The notes beneath the pieces are model-generated. The model was not told where the DNA came from. It searched no databases and saw only the letters and a list, made by a program, of their open reading frames with translations. This document shows, in pieces, positions 11,799 to 21,875 of a stretch of 64,000 nucleotides of DNA. Position 1 is the first letter of the stretch. The number at the start of each line of letters is the position of its first letter. A program made the position numbers and the translations under genes. The DNA is from Megaustenia siamemsis (Eukaryota > Mollusca > Gastropoda > Stylommatophora > Ariophantidae): the NCBI GenBank assembly GCA_032433765.1, contig JAVIAB010000160.1, positions 12,251,936 to 12,315,935 on the forward strand, read 5' to 3'.

Positions 11799-13234
11799 GG
11801 TTAATCCTAATAAAGCATCAGTTTCATGGTTCTCCCTTAACAATCATATCGTTAATACAACCACACCGGTAGTACGAATGGGAGCTGATGAGGTGACCAG
11901 GGACAAGTTGATGACATACCTCGGAGTTAAGTTTGATCGCAGCCTGTGTTTTCGGGACCACGTCGACCATGTGATAACAAAATCCCGCAAAGGATTAGCC
12001 GCCTTGAAGGTCATGGCAGCTGCCAACATCGAGCAGAGGCTACTTATTCTTCTGTTCCAGGGATTAGTCCTCGCACCAATCGAGTATGCCCTGGCCATTC
12101 TTACTGTCAGTACGACTCAAATTGATAGGCTGGAGAAAATACAAAATGAAGCCATGCGCATTATCCTGGGATGTACGAGGGACACTCCCTGTGTATCAAT
12201 GAGGTATCTTCTTGACTTTCCAACCATGGATGACAGAATTAAGATCTGGAGAGCACGAGCATACCTGAAGATTAGTACAGATACAGAGCATCCATTGCAC
12301 CACGTGCTCAACACAGAGAAAGGTACCAGGCTAAAAAGAGGCAAATCATGGGTGGGCCGGACAGAAGATGTCATCAAACAGGTCTGTGGGCTTACCAATA
12401 TCAGCGTTGGTGAGGAGTGGATACCGGTGCCTACGTCATTCAAGGGAACTTTCTCATGTATTGTCACACTCGACAGGAAAAGTAGGGAACAGAACCCGGT
12501 CGTGGTTAATGCTGAGGTCAACGGTCTCATCTGCGATAATACCGATGAGAAAGATGCAGTCATCTATACAGACGGATCTGTAAGACGACACGAAAGAAGT
12601 GCATGGGCATTTACAGCACGCTCAGCAGGCAGAATAGCCAAGGAAGACAGTGGTGCATACGCCATGACCACGAGTAGCATGACAATGGAGGTGATGGCAG
12701 TGACCAAGGCATTCAAATGGTTAGAGTCACAAGACTACATCCACGCATGTATACTGAGTGATTCGATGAGCATGATAAAAAAAGTGGAGGCGGGCTATGT
12801 ACGCATGCAATGGGTAGAGTCGTTGCAGAAATCCAAAATACGTAAGGTCACCTTTGTCTATGTCCCTGGACATGCGGGAGTACGGGAAATGAGAGAGCGG
12901 ACAGGTTGGCTAGCTGCGCTGTCGTTGAGGACGGGCAACCGATGGATCGGGCGGACATCATCAATGCCCTTCGAGATGTTGGAAGAGCACAGGACTTCGA
13001 CAAACACAGATCAACGTCACTTCTTCGGATGATGGAAATGGGAGTTAAGATGGGCACGGCCAGAAATGAGAAACTTGGTGGCCGTGTAAGAAGACTTATC
13101 AACCAACATAGAACTGGAGTCGTCAGTCGCTGGACACTGAGGGAATTGCTGAGGAGGGGATCTGAGCACCTATGGACATGTTCGGAGTGCAATGATGATG
13201 ACCCGCAAATAACTCAATAACTCAATGATTTCTT
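11787..13234 (+). mobile_element. non-LTR retrotransposon 3' fragment (RT tail + RNase H) in a tandem array, 12-bp TSD
   Basis: A 1.4-kb insert with the 12-bp direct repeat caatgatttctt on both sides (11787-11798 and 13223-13234), splitting the 25-bp array. The insert ends in a short repeat caaataactcaataactc, like the simple tails of I/Jockey-type LINEs. It is 5'-truncated inside the region that follows the reverse transcriptase core. It is not one of the RTE-like families because it carries RNase H. Confidence 0.88.
11799..13220 (+). pseudogene. LINE ORF2 C-terminal part: RT thumb/connector plus RNase H, one frameshift
   Basis: A frame open at 11797-13032 continues in another frame at 12906-13220. 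The N-terminal part shows the post-RT region (YLGVKFDRSLCFRDHVDHV, IQNEAMRIILGCTRDTP). The RNase H domain follows with its acidic residues in order: VIYTDGSV (about 12560), TMEVMAV (about 12690) and ILSDSMSM (about 12755), then the VPGHAGVRE box near 12870. A one-base deletion around 12888-12893 breaks the frame just before the last conserved aspartate (ERADRLAS in the second frame). A C-terminal WTCSEC motif ends the protein. RNase H of this type is known from I, R1 and Jockey-group LINEs; the clade is not resolved here. Confidence 0.88.
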
Positions 13235-13645
13235 ACTTGTCTTATTGCAACACTTTCTTACCGGCCTTATTGCAATGCTTTCTTACTTGACTTAATGCAA
13301 TGATTTCTTACCGGCCTTATTGCAATGCTTTCTTACTTGCCTTAATGCAATGATTTCTTACTTGACTTAATGCAACACTTTCTTACCGGCCTTATTGCAA
13401 TGCTTTCTTACTTGACTTAATGCAATGATTTCTTACCGGCCTTATTGCAATGCTTCTTACTTGCCTTAATGCAATGATTTCTTACCGACCTTATTGCAAT
13501 GCTTTCTTACTTGTTTTATTGCAACGCTTTCTAACTTGCCTTATTGCAATGCTTTCTTACTTGTCTTATTGCAACGCTTTCTAACTTGCCTTATTGCAAT
13601 GCTTTCTTACTTGCCTTATTGCAACGCTTTCTTACTTGCCTTATT
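13223..13645. repeat. 25-bp minisatellite, right part
   Basis: About 17 copies of the unit seen at 11668-11798 (cttacttgccttattgcaatg), with variants taccggcc and gcaacact. This is a continuation of the array across the inserted LINE. Confidence 0.92.
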
Positions 13646-13965
13646 TTAGTTCTTCTATCCATTTAATTATATTTGTCTTGCACTTTCGTTTCATCGTCTA
13701 GTCATTGTCTTTCACTGTGTCCTTTCTACCGCAATTTTATTTTTAAAATGTCTTTTCTTTTCTGTGTTCTCCACTTTCATTCTTTATACCTAACGTTTTC
13801 TTTCTACGCTTCAAATATATTTTTCCTGATTCTTTTTAAGGTTGTTCTATCTGACTATAATTCTGCTTGATTTAAGCGTCTCCTTCAATCTTTGTTTTAT
13901 TTACTCTCCCTCCACGTTTCACAATTTTTCAGCGCATTTGTCTTGAGGGCATCAGCTGACAGTTG
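13646..13965. other. unassigned T-rich spacer
   Basis: T-rich sequence with no supported gene. The short plus frame at 13673-13870 is compositionally biased. Confidence 0.4.
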
Positions 13966-14165
13966 ATTGTCCTTGTGATTATCCATGTGATTATCCATGT
14001 GATTGTCCATGCGATTGTCCATGTAATTATCCATGTGATTGTCCATGCCATTGTCCATGTGATTGTCCATGCGGTTGTCCATGTGATTATCCATGTGATT
14101 ATCCATGCGATTGCCCATGTGATTCTCCATGTGACTGTCCATGTGATTGTCCATACGATTATCAC
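13966..14165. repeat. 12-bp minisatellite array
   Basis: About 16 copies of a 12-bp unit (atgtgattatcc / atgcgattgtcc). On the minus strand it reads as the four-residue repeat NHMD/NRMD, on the plus strand as VIVH. Open in several frames only because 12 is divisible by three. Confidence 0.92.
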
Positions 14166-14696
14166 TTTGATTTCCTGCGTCACGTGACTGCATCTCACCG
14201 CAGAAACAGATTTAGCATAGTTTTATTTCCACTTCCGGTCTTCCAGAAATTGCCTCATTACCAGGAAACATCTACTCAGAATACCAGCTTTCTCGTCCGA
14301 CCTGATTTGTCACCGGAGTTTGAATGTCAGCTTTTCGATGTTATATTAGGCCAATTGTGCCATAACGATATCTAGCGATGTTGAAGGCAACAAGTGGATC
14401 AATTGAAGTCTCAAAAAAATGAGTTTACAAGATAAAACTACAGAATAACCACATGAAGAGGTATATGAATTAATTGTGATTTGTCCATAAAGAAGTTAAT
14501 ACAAATTAAGACAATGCCACAAACATGTAAAAAATAATTAGATAAAATTGAAATAAAACAATTATAATTTATAGAGAAGTTTATGAACAGTGAAGGTACG
14601 GTACCATCAATAATAATAGGAATCATTTCTGGAAAATATAGGACAGCGTAGAAAACGAGAAGGAAAAAGTGTTTTAACAAATAATAATAAATACAG
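14166..14696. other. unassigned stretch
   Basis: No recognisable gene. AT-rich, with a minus-strand frame at 14438-14707 of hydrophobic composition but no identifiable domain. Confidence 0.4.
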
Positions 14697-15173
14697 AGCC
14701 CCGTCACGCCAAGTGGCGTATAGGGAATATGGTGTTAGTGACCATAAATCTTTAAAGACCTACGACACATTATTATTTGGGGTAAAGTAATGGTTCCCTC
14801 CACGCCTTACTAGGCGTATGGGGAATATGGTGTTAGTGACCATATTTTTTCCTATGAACACGGGACATTTTAGGGTGATGTTGTCGGTATCACACCAGGC
14901 CTCCTTTACTTCCTAGAAAAATATCTCTGATATCCATTTTTGGAGGCTGGGTGAACCCCGGAGCCTTGTCAGTCCGAAAAAAATCCGCCACTGCTGGGGA
15001 TCGAACCCGGACCTCTGTGGTCAGGAAACGAGCACACTAACCACTCAGCCACCGAGGTGAGCACACTAACCACTCAGCCACCGAGGTGAGCACACTAACC
15101 ACTCAGCCACCGAGGTGAGCACACTAACCACTCAGCCACCGAGGTGAGCACACTAACCACTCAGCCACCGAGG
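14697..15173 (-). mobile_element. tRNA-derived SINE-1 copies with five-fold repeated 5' segment
   Basis: On the minus strand, two SINE 3' ends lie in tandem. The fragment 14697-14786 ends with the signature gccaagtggcgtataggg read on plus, and a longer copy spans 14787-15173. The longer copy contains a tRNA-like B box (reverse complement of ggatcgaacccgg near 15000). Beyond it the A-box segment (minus strand CTCGGTGGCTGAGTGGTTAG) is present five times as a 29-bp tandem repeat at 15030-15173. RNA polymerase III transcription is expected for tRNA-derived SINEs but is not shown here. Confidence 0.82.
15030..15173 (-). repeat. 29-bp x5 tandem repeat of SINE A-box region
   Basis: Exactly 144 bp: five copies of gagcacactaaccactcagc plus caccgaggt, the last lacking one base. 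All copies appear identical, so expansion was recent or the array is being homogenised. Confidence 0.93.
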
Positions 15174-15529
15174 CTACTTTTGGAGCTCTTTTAGGAGTAA
15201 TATGGTCGGTATTACGCCCGTGCCAATTTAGTGTGTTTGTTGTTCGTCCAGCCGAAGGCCTCTTGGCCGAAACGTTGACTTTTGTTTCGTCCATTTCCAC
15301 GTAAAGCTGTCACCATATCACTTTTTTCCTCTTTTTTTTTAATTATTGCTTTTATCATCAGCTTTACAGCAACTTCGCATCTCTACGCATCTTGGTGCAT
15401 CTTGATGCCTTTACCTCTGCTTTAATAAAACAACTGTCAGTAAAATGTAAAGGTAATGTAGGAGACGTGAATCGGCGTTTTAACTCGCGAGTTTTCACCC
15501 TTATGGGCTCAGCTGTCTATCCAAAAGTT
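15174..15529. other. unassigned stretch with hairpin-GAAACGTT motif
   Basis: Contains ggcctcttggccgaaacg near 15257-15274: a perfect 4-bp stem (ggcc/ggcc) followed by GAAACG. Related context (hairpin then GAAACG/GAAATG) occurs in SINE-2 at about 44926-44962 and 60550-60580. The rest shows no gene. Confidence 0.4.
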
Positions 15530-15900
15530 ATGGTTATGGAAGGCCCCGGTATCACATCAAATGAATCAAAATCCAAAATTGCTCAACCGCCCGTGCCAGT
15601 GGAATCACCCGAGTTACTAACTCATCTCCCAAACAAAGAAAGGTAACTGTAGTCCCCATCATAGCAGTCTCAACACACGCAAAAAGACATAAGGCGAAAC
15701 CGCACAGAAAGTGAGCACAGCCAACTGTTCCCTGCCATACGATATCATCATTCATCGTAAACAAATAGAATATCGAAACATGATCAAAACGGATGAAACA
15801 CACAGCTCACGGTGTGCACAGAGCACCTAACTCAGTAGCTCCTGCAACAAGCCGGACTTGGAATATGAGGAAACTGCAACAAGGAACACTTTCTATCCAA
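15530..15900 (+). repeat. dispersed repeat X, long copy
   Basis: Shares a ~370-bp block with 28390-28775. Landmarks are aggccccggtatcac, attgctcaaccgcccgtgcc, catctcccaaacaaagaaag and ctcacggtgtgcacagagc. Shorter relatives are at 1307-1426 and 49990-50140. No protein is evident, and the short plus frame 15392-15646 crosses its border. Class unknown. Confidence 0.75.
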
Positions 15901-16410
15901 AAGTGTTTGGGAGACTTCTATAGTGTCGGCTCAAACATCAAAACTCACGATGCGAGACAGCATTCCTCACTTGTCATGTCACCCAATTTGTCTTATTTGA
16001 GTTTTGTACTTCTCTTTTCATTGTTGGTTGTAGAACTTCATCGTTTGAAAATGAACTAAAATCAAGAAAGGGTAATTTTTAATAAAAAGAGACAATTAAG
16101 GAAATGAATTGAAAGATTGAGGGCAAGGAATGGGAGAAAGCCAACATCAGATACAAAACTGGAACAATAACATGTTTGATGTCAATACACGAACCCATTA
16201 AACCACTCAATTCTCAGGAGAGATAAACAAAAGGTCATGCGATCGTACAAGACAAGAGGTCGGCACTTCAAAAAACGCTGGCGATACCGCCGTTTGCCAC
16301 TAGACAAACAGAGACAAATATTGACAGCGGTCATTACTAACAACTTCACACCCATTCTGAAATAGAATATCACTTCATTCACAAATCTAACGTTTATTCA
16401 CATTCATTTT
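15901..16410. other. unassigned stretch
   Basis: No recognised gene or repeat. It ends in a poly(A) run at about 16413-16432. Confidence 0.4.
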
Positions 16411-16499
16411 GCAAAAAAAAAAAAAAAAAAAAACCCCGCAGTTTTATGCCCACTCAGAAATTAAACTCGTTGATGTTCTTTCTGATATAAAAATTAATG

Positions 16500-17258
16500 A
16501 GTTATTCTTTTGTTCTTTTATTATCCCTTATTTCGCTTCATCACAGTTGTTTTCTTTACTCCTGTCTTCTCTCTGTACATTTCTCTTTGTATCTGCATCT
16601 TCGCATTTCTCTTTGTATCTGCATCTTCGCATTTCTCTTTGTATCTGTATATTCGCATTTCTTTTTGTCTCTATATTCATCTTTCTTTCGTCATTCCTTC
16701 ACTCGCTCACAAGTTTTTCTCCCTCTCCATTACTCTCTTGTCTTCTCACAATTCTCTCACTTTCCCAACTGCTCCCCTATTATCTTACCCCCCCCCCCCC
16801 CGCTACAATTTTTTCTCTACATTTTGCCTCCCTACATTACTCACATATTATTCACTCCTTCTCATACTCCCTCTCCCACTCCCTCTCCCACTCCCTCTCA
16901 CACTCCCACTCCCTCTCATACTCCCACTCCCTCTCACACTCACACTCCCTCTCACACTCCCACTCCCTATCACACTCCATTCTTATCTTTTGTACTCTGT
17001 CATTCTTTACTACAATCCCTCATATTCTCTTTATCCTTCTCCCACTCACTCCTCCCATCCTATTTCTTTCCATTCTCTCTCATTTCTAGTAATCATCCTC
17101 TCTCTTTCCTCATTTCGGGTGTTTCCTACCTCTTCAGTATTGTCTGCGACGTGTGAAATACTCTCCTTAAAATACGTCATAATCTCCATCGACCACTTTA
17201 TTTGTTACATTATTCATCCCTCATTTTTTCACATCTCTCTCTCTCTCTCTCTCTAACC
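16500..17258. repeat. pyrimidine-rich tract with short tandem repeats
   Basis: Predominantly C and T on plus. It contains three copies of a 27-28-bp unit (atttctctttgtatctgc) at about 16577-16665, a poly(C) run at 16790-16801, a (ctcactcc)n-like region at 16860-16980 and (CT)n at 17236-17255. All three long plus frames are low-complexity translations. Confidence 0.88.
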
Positions 17259-17810
17259 TAAATCTCGACCCCGTTTATTGAGCTGACCAAACACGCTTCG
17301 CTAATCCGGAACGCCATTTGTCATTCCCTGACGCAGTAAATCTGTAATTTTCTTCTCAAAGCAAGTGGAAAACAGGAAGAAAACTAATACAGACACTGAA
17401 TAAACATAACAAATTTATTCTTGTTTTGTCCGTGCAAGTATTTGGGCTGAACGTGTGGGAGTATGTGAGGGAGAATGTGTGTGTATGTTCTCGCGTGTTT
17501 GTTTTCCTGTATTGATCATGCTCTCTACCCTGACTGGGTTACATCTTCTCTAATAATCAGTTTTATTTGACATCAAACAAGGCAGCTTTTGTCCCTCTTT
17601 CATTCATGCATTCTTGTCCCTCATCCGATCTTGGAAGTTCATCAAAATGTTTTATAACTCTCTACATATTTTATTCCTTCATTTATTTCAGATTTTGAAT
17701 CTTTATCTTTGCGTTAGAATGTGTCCTTTTATGCTTGTAATGAGAATGATGGTGTGCCGTCTTATATTTGAAAAGTTGGTTGCAGTGAGTTTAAAATTGT
17801 TACAGTTTCA
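17259..17810. other. unassigned stretch
   Basis: No recognisable gene. The short plus frame at 17614-17820 has no domain I can name. Confidence 0.4.
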
Positions 17811-17930
17811 TCATCATTGAGTGCCGTCTCCGCATCGAAGGTTGGCTACCATGGAGCGCCATTCCTCTCTGTCTCTTGCTTTGATGGTGCAGATTGTCAT
17901 ATGTTGACTTGTCCATCTTTTGATGTTACT
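17811..17930 (-). mobile_element. RTE-like LINE-B 3' end, short copy
   Basis: A ~115-bp minus-strand copy starting with the catcatcatt tail and matching LINE-B landmarks (gcatcgaaggttggctacc, cttttgatgttact). The flanks ttgttacagttt (left) and ctgttgcagttt (right) agree at 10 of 12 positions and may be a decayed target duplication. Confidence 0.7.
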
Positions 17931-18125
17931 GTTGCAGTTTGGGTACATTTACTCCAGGTAGCTTTTTAGTCCCGAAGAAAAGGGGTGGGTCTAAAATTGT
18001 TGCAGTTTGGGTACCTTTTTCTAGATATTCTAGAAGGTTTTTTTATTGGATGGGGGTGGGGGGTGGGGACAGGGGTGATGCCTACGGGAACACCTCGTGG
18101 TGACTGCACTAACCATGTCACTTTA

Positions 18126-18241
18126 GCTGTTCATCTTTGTTATTATTATTGCAATTATTATTACTTCTACTACTATTATTATTACTAATATTATTGCAAT
18201 TATTATTACTTCTACTACTATTATTATTACTATTATTCCTA
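18126..18241. repeat. (ATT)n-rich microsatellite
   Basis: Degenerate tattattatt/cttctactac tract forming the landing site of a LINE-A copy. Leucine-rich frames here are artefacts. Confidence 0.9.
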
Positions 18242-18500
18242 ATCATCATGTACCATACCGGTTGGCGTAGACGATCTTGTCCTTCCTCAATCTTCTATCC
18301 ACCGTGCATCGTATCACATCTGTTGCTTATTGTTTTCCATGCCATGACACCAAGATATCTATATAGTATTTTCTCTCTTTGTCGTCCGTGATCTCTCTTA
18401 TCCTGTATTTTGCCAGTTGTAACCAGGTATTCCAACTTTCCTCTTCTTATGATGTGCCTGAAAAATGTTGATTGTTTCTATTTAAAAATTATTATTCCTA
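18231..18500 (-). mobile_element. RTE-like LINE-A, 5'-truncated, with 11-bp TSD
   Basis: A minus-strand 3' fragment (18242-18489) starting at the catcatg tail and carrying landmarks ggttggcgtagacgatc and gttttccatgccatgac. It is flanked by tattattccta at 18231-18241 and 18490-18500, an exact 11-bp duplication within (ATT)n DNA. Only ~80 codons of the LINE C-terminus remain. Confidence 0.82.
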
Positions 18501-18535
18501 CTGTTATTATTATTATTATTATTATTCATATTATT

Positions 18536-19522
18536 ATTAATATTATTTAACAGCGGCCATAAGAACTAGAAACCAATTGGGAATGTTTCAACAAATAAAA
18601 CAGGGTGTTAGACAAGGTTATGTGCTGTCACCAGATTTGTTTAATATTTATACTGAGATTATTTTAAGATCCATAAGGGGCATGTCTGGAATAACAATTG
18701 GGGGTCATAATATAAATAATCTAAGGCATGCTGATGATACAGTCTAAATCGCTAAGAGTGAAAATGAGTTACAAGAAATGTTGGCCATTATAGTGAAATA
18801 AAGCAAAAATAAAGGACTCAGCCTTAATAGCAAAAAGACAGAAGTAATGGTAACAGCAAAGAAAAAGACATCACCTCAGTGCAAAATAAAGACAAGTGGA
18901 ACAATATAAAAAAAAAAAAGGTAAATGAATTTAAATATTTAGTAACTTTGTTAACCTCAGACGGAAGATGTACAAAAGAGGTGAGATGCATAATGGCTCA
19001 GGCAAAAGCAGTTTTCCAGAAAATGAGGAAGATACTATGCAATCCATATTTGACAATAGAAACAAGAATAAGAGTTCTTAAATGTTATGTAGAGCCAGTC
19101 TTAACATATGGATGTGAATCATGGACAATAGGACAACAGTCAAGAAATCCCTGGAGTCTGTAGAATGTGGTTTTACAAAAGAATGTTGAGAATACCATGG
19201 ACAGCTAAGAAGAGTAATGAAAATGTTCTGAAAGAGGCCAAAGCAAAAAGAGAGCTAATTTTCAATATTAGGAAGAAACAATCATCATTTTCTGGCCATG
19301 TAATGAGAAGAGAACAACTGGAATATATTGTAACAACTGGAAAATTGAGGGACGAAGAGATAGAGGGAAACAAAGAGAGAAAATACTAGACGGCTTAAGA
19401 GAATGGCTTGGGAGAAGGTCAACAACAGAAATGATAAAGAACTGTCGAGATCGAAAGTTGTGGAGAGACATAATCACCTTCGCCAGTAGGCCCGGTACTT
19501 GATGATGATGATTAATATTATT
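18536..19522 (+). mobile_element. RTE-like LINE-A with partial reverse transcriptase, 12-bp TSD
   Basis: The longest LINE-A copy (body about 18548-19510), flanked by attaatattatt on both sides (simple sequence, so the duplication is only moderately convincing). It starts inside the RT domain and ends in a (TGA)n tail that contains the stop codon. Several stops and frame changes make it inactive. Confidence 0.85.
18548..19503 (+). pseudogene. RTE-like reverse transcriptase, C-terminal half (LINE-A)
   Basis: Translation in mixed frames gives RT block QGVRQGYVLSPDLFNIY (about 18605), then GHNINNLRHADDT (about 18705; the catalytic YADD box here reads HADD), LNSKKTEVMV, YLVTLLTSDGRC, and CYVEPVLTYGCESWTI before the C-terminal tail ending RPGT. 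NINNL-ADDT and YGCESWT are hallmarks I associate with RTE/BovB-like LINEs. In-frame stops at about 18746, 18798 and 19160, plus frame changes, show it is dead. The endonuclease domain and RT blocks 0-3 are missing. Confidence 0.85.
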
Positions 19523-19543
19523 AGTGTTACTATTATTATTATT

Positions 19544-19755
19544 GTGAACTGGACTACAAAGGACAAGAGGTAGGGTTCGATCCCAACCGACGGCTTCCGG
19601 GTTCACCCAGCCTTTAATGGGTACCTGATTTTTTTTTCTGGGAAAGTAAAGTGGCACGGGAGTAATACCAACCACATTACCCCAAAAACTCATGTGTAGA
19701 AGGTCTGTAAAATTTATTGGTCACTAACACCATATTCCCTATACGCCACTTGGCT
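19544..19755 (+). mobile_element. tRNA-derived SINE-1, slightly 5'-truncated
   Basis: Matches the full SINE-1 at 26037 from gtgaactggactacaaagg on. The B box is gtagggttcgatccc, followed by the body ggcttccgggttcacccagc and the 3' signature cataccattcc/ccctatacgccacttgg. The A box is lost by truncation. It lies between (ATT)n tracts, so target duplication cannot be judged. Confidence 0.82.
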
Positions 19756-19762
19756 CTTTACT

Positions 19763-19885
19763 TACTTTTTATTATTATTATTATTGCTACTGTTATTATT
19801 AATATTAGTATTACTTTTATTATTATTACAATTATTATTAGTAAGTATTATTTAATATTATTAACTATTATTTGCTATTAGTCTA
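19763..19885. repeat. (ATT)n microsatellite, degenerate
   Basis: Interrupted tattattattatt sequence with no coding potential. Confidence 0.9.
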
Positions 19886-20001
19886 GCTCGTATCGTAACG
19901 CAACTCTGAAGCCACGGTGGCAAAGTGTTTAGCTCTCGCGCTTGTCGACAAGGTCAGTCAGAGTTTTATTTTTAAATCAGGCGAATTTAGAGACGATTTC
20001 A

Positions 20002-21152
20002 AGGTTCGCAGAGTTAGAATCAGAGATTTGGAGGTTTGCAGAGCTAGCACCAGAGATTTGGAGGTCCGCAGAGCTAGTACCAGAGATTTGGAGGTCTCCA
20101 GAACTAGCACCAGAGATGTGGAGGTCCGCAGAGCTAGTGCCAGAGATTTGGTTTTCGCAGAGCTAGTATCAGAGATTTGGGGGTTCGCAGAGTTAGTACC
20201 AGAGATTTTGAGTTTTGCAGAGCTAGTACCAGAGATTTTGAGTTTTGCAAAGCTAGTACCAGAGATTTTGAGTTTTGCAGAGCTAGTACCAGAGATTTGG
20301 TTTTCGCAGAGCTAGTACCAAGATTTGGGGGTCCGCAGAGCTAGTGGCAGAGATTTGGGGGTTCGCAGAGCTAGTGCCAGAGATTTGGTTTTCGCAGAGC
20401 TAGTGCCAGAGATTTGGTTTTCGCAGAGCTAGTACTAGAGATTTGGGGGTCCGCAGAGCTAGTGCCAGAGATTTGGGGTTCGCAGAGCTAGTATCAGAGA
20501 TTTGGGGGTTCGCAGAGCTAGTATCAGAGATTTGGGGGTTCGCAGAGCTAGTACCAGAGATTTGGTTTTCGCAGAGCTAGTACCAGAGATTTGGGGATTG
20601 GCAGAGCTAGTGCCAGAGATTTGGGGGTCCGCAGAGCTAGTGCCAGAGATTTAGTTTTCGCAGAGCTAGTATAAGAGATTTGGGGTTTCGCATAGCTAGT
20701 ACCAAAGATTTGGGGGTTCGCAGAGCTAGTATCAGAGATTTAGTTTTCGCAGAGCTAGTACCAGAGATTTAGTTTTCTCAGAGCTAGTACCAGAGATTTG
20801 GGAGTTCGCAGAGCTAGTACAAGAGATTTGGTTTTCGCAGAGCTAGTACCAGAGATTTGGTTTTCGCAGAGTTAGTATCAGAGATTTGGTTTTCGCAGAT
20901 CTAGTATCAGAGATTTGGGGGTTCGCAGAGCTAGTGCCAGAGATTTGGGGGTTCGCAGAGCTAGTGCCAGAGATTTAGTTTTCGCAGAGCTAGTGCCAGA
21001 GATTTAGTTTTCGCAGAGCTAGTGCCAGAGATTTAGTTTTCGCAGAGCTAGTGCCAGAGATTTGGTTTTCGCAGAGCTAGTGCCAGAGATTTAGTTTTCG
21101 CAGAGCTAGTGCCAGAGATTTAGTTTTCGCAGAGCTAGTATCAGAGATTTTG
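20002..21152. repeat. 29-30-bp minisatellite array
   Basis: About 39 copies of gcagagctagtaccagag plus atttggggttc (30 bp) or atttggttttc (29 bp). Long and short units alternate in blocks. The first copies are more diverged (gagttagaatcagag, aggtctccag), consistent with expansion from the right. The short frame 19917-20315 breaks as soon as 29-bp units appear, arguing against coding function. Confidence 0.95.
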
Positions 21153-21425
21153 TTTCTAGGAAATCAGTTTGGCCTGCTAATAACCACATTACCCATAAGT
21201 GATGTAAATGGTTAGTTGAAAAATGGCACGGTTTGCAAGAAGCAATTCAAGTAGGCACCCTTCCTCTCACCACCCCCTCCCTCCAATTCCTCAAAAATCA
21301 TCATGAAGGTAAAAATTATGGAAGCTTGTTCAACTACAAGAACTACCTTGTCTGGTGATCAGATCACCCTTGTGTCTCAGGTCGTGTAACAAAATATAAG
21401 CGGGCTTTACGCTACAGCTGCCACG
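21153..21425. other. unassigned spacer
   Basis: Unique-looking; no gene seen. Confidence 0.35.
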
Positions 21426-21773
21426 GGATTTTTCAGAAGAATGTTGAAAGTTCCCTGGACAGATAAAAAGACCAATGAGGAAGTTCTCAAAGAGGCCAAC
21501 ACAAAAAAGGAGCTCTTAAAAAACATCAGAAAGAAGCAATCAACATTTTTTGGGCACATCATGAGAAGAGGAAAGTTGGAATACTTGGTTACAACTGGCA
21601 AAATAAAAGGAAAGAGAGATCGCGGACGACAAAGAGAGAAAATACTGGATAGCTTGGTGTCATGGCATGGAAAACAGTCAACAACAGAACTGATACGATG
21701 CACTGTAGATAGAAGATTGTGGAGGGACATGATCGCCTACGCCAACCAGCTGGGTACATGATGATGATGCTAC
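21426..21773 (+). mobile_element. RTE-like LINE-A, 5'-truncated 3' end
   Basis: The cleanest LINE-A C-terminus. The frame 21441-21761 is uninterrupted and includes MLKVPWTDKKTNEEVLKEAN, KQSTFFGHIMRRGKLEYLV, GKIKGKRDRGRQREKILDS and CTVDRRLWRDMIAYANQLGT. The stop codon TGA is the first unit of the tail tgatgatgatg. A 6-bp gctaca occurs just outside both ends (about 21410 and 21770), a weak candidate target duplication. The intact frame suggests a relatively recent insertion. Confidence 0.88.
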
Positions 21774-21875
21774 AAGTACCTTGAAAACCCCGGAAAATGG
21801 AACAAACTGGGCATGCACTTTTTTATTTATTCCCTCCTTTAAAAAAAAAATATGCGATGAGTTAGAACATCAAAA

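Noticed and set aside
14438..14707. 89-codon hydrophobic minus frame
   Set aside because: AT-rich random frame overlapping a SINE end; no domain or start context.
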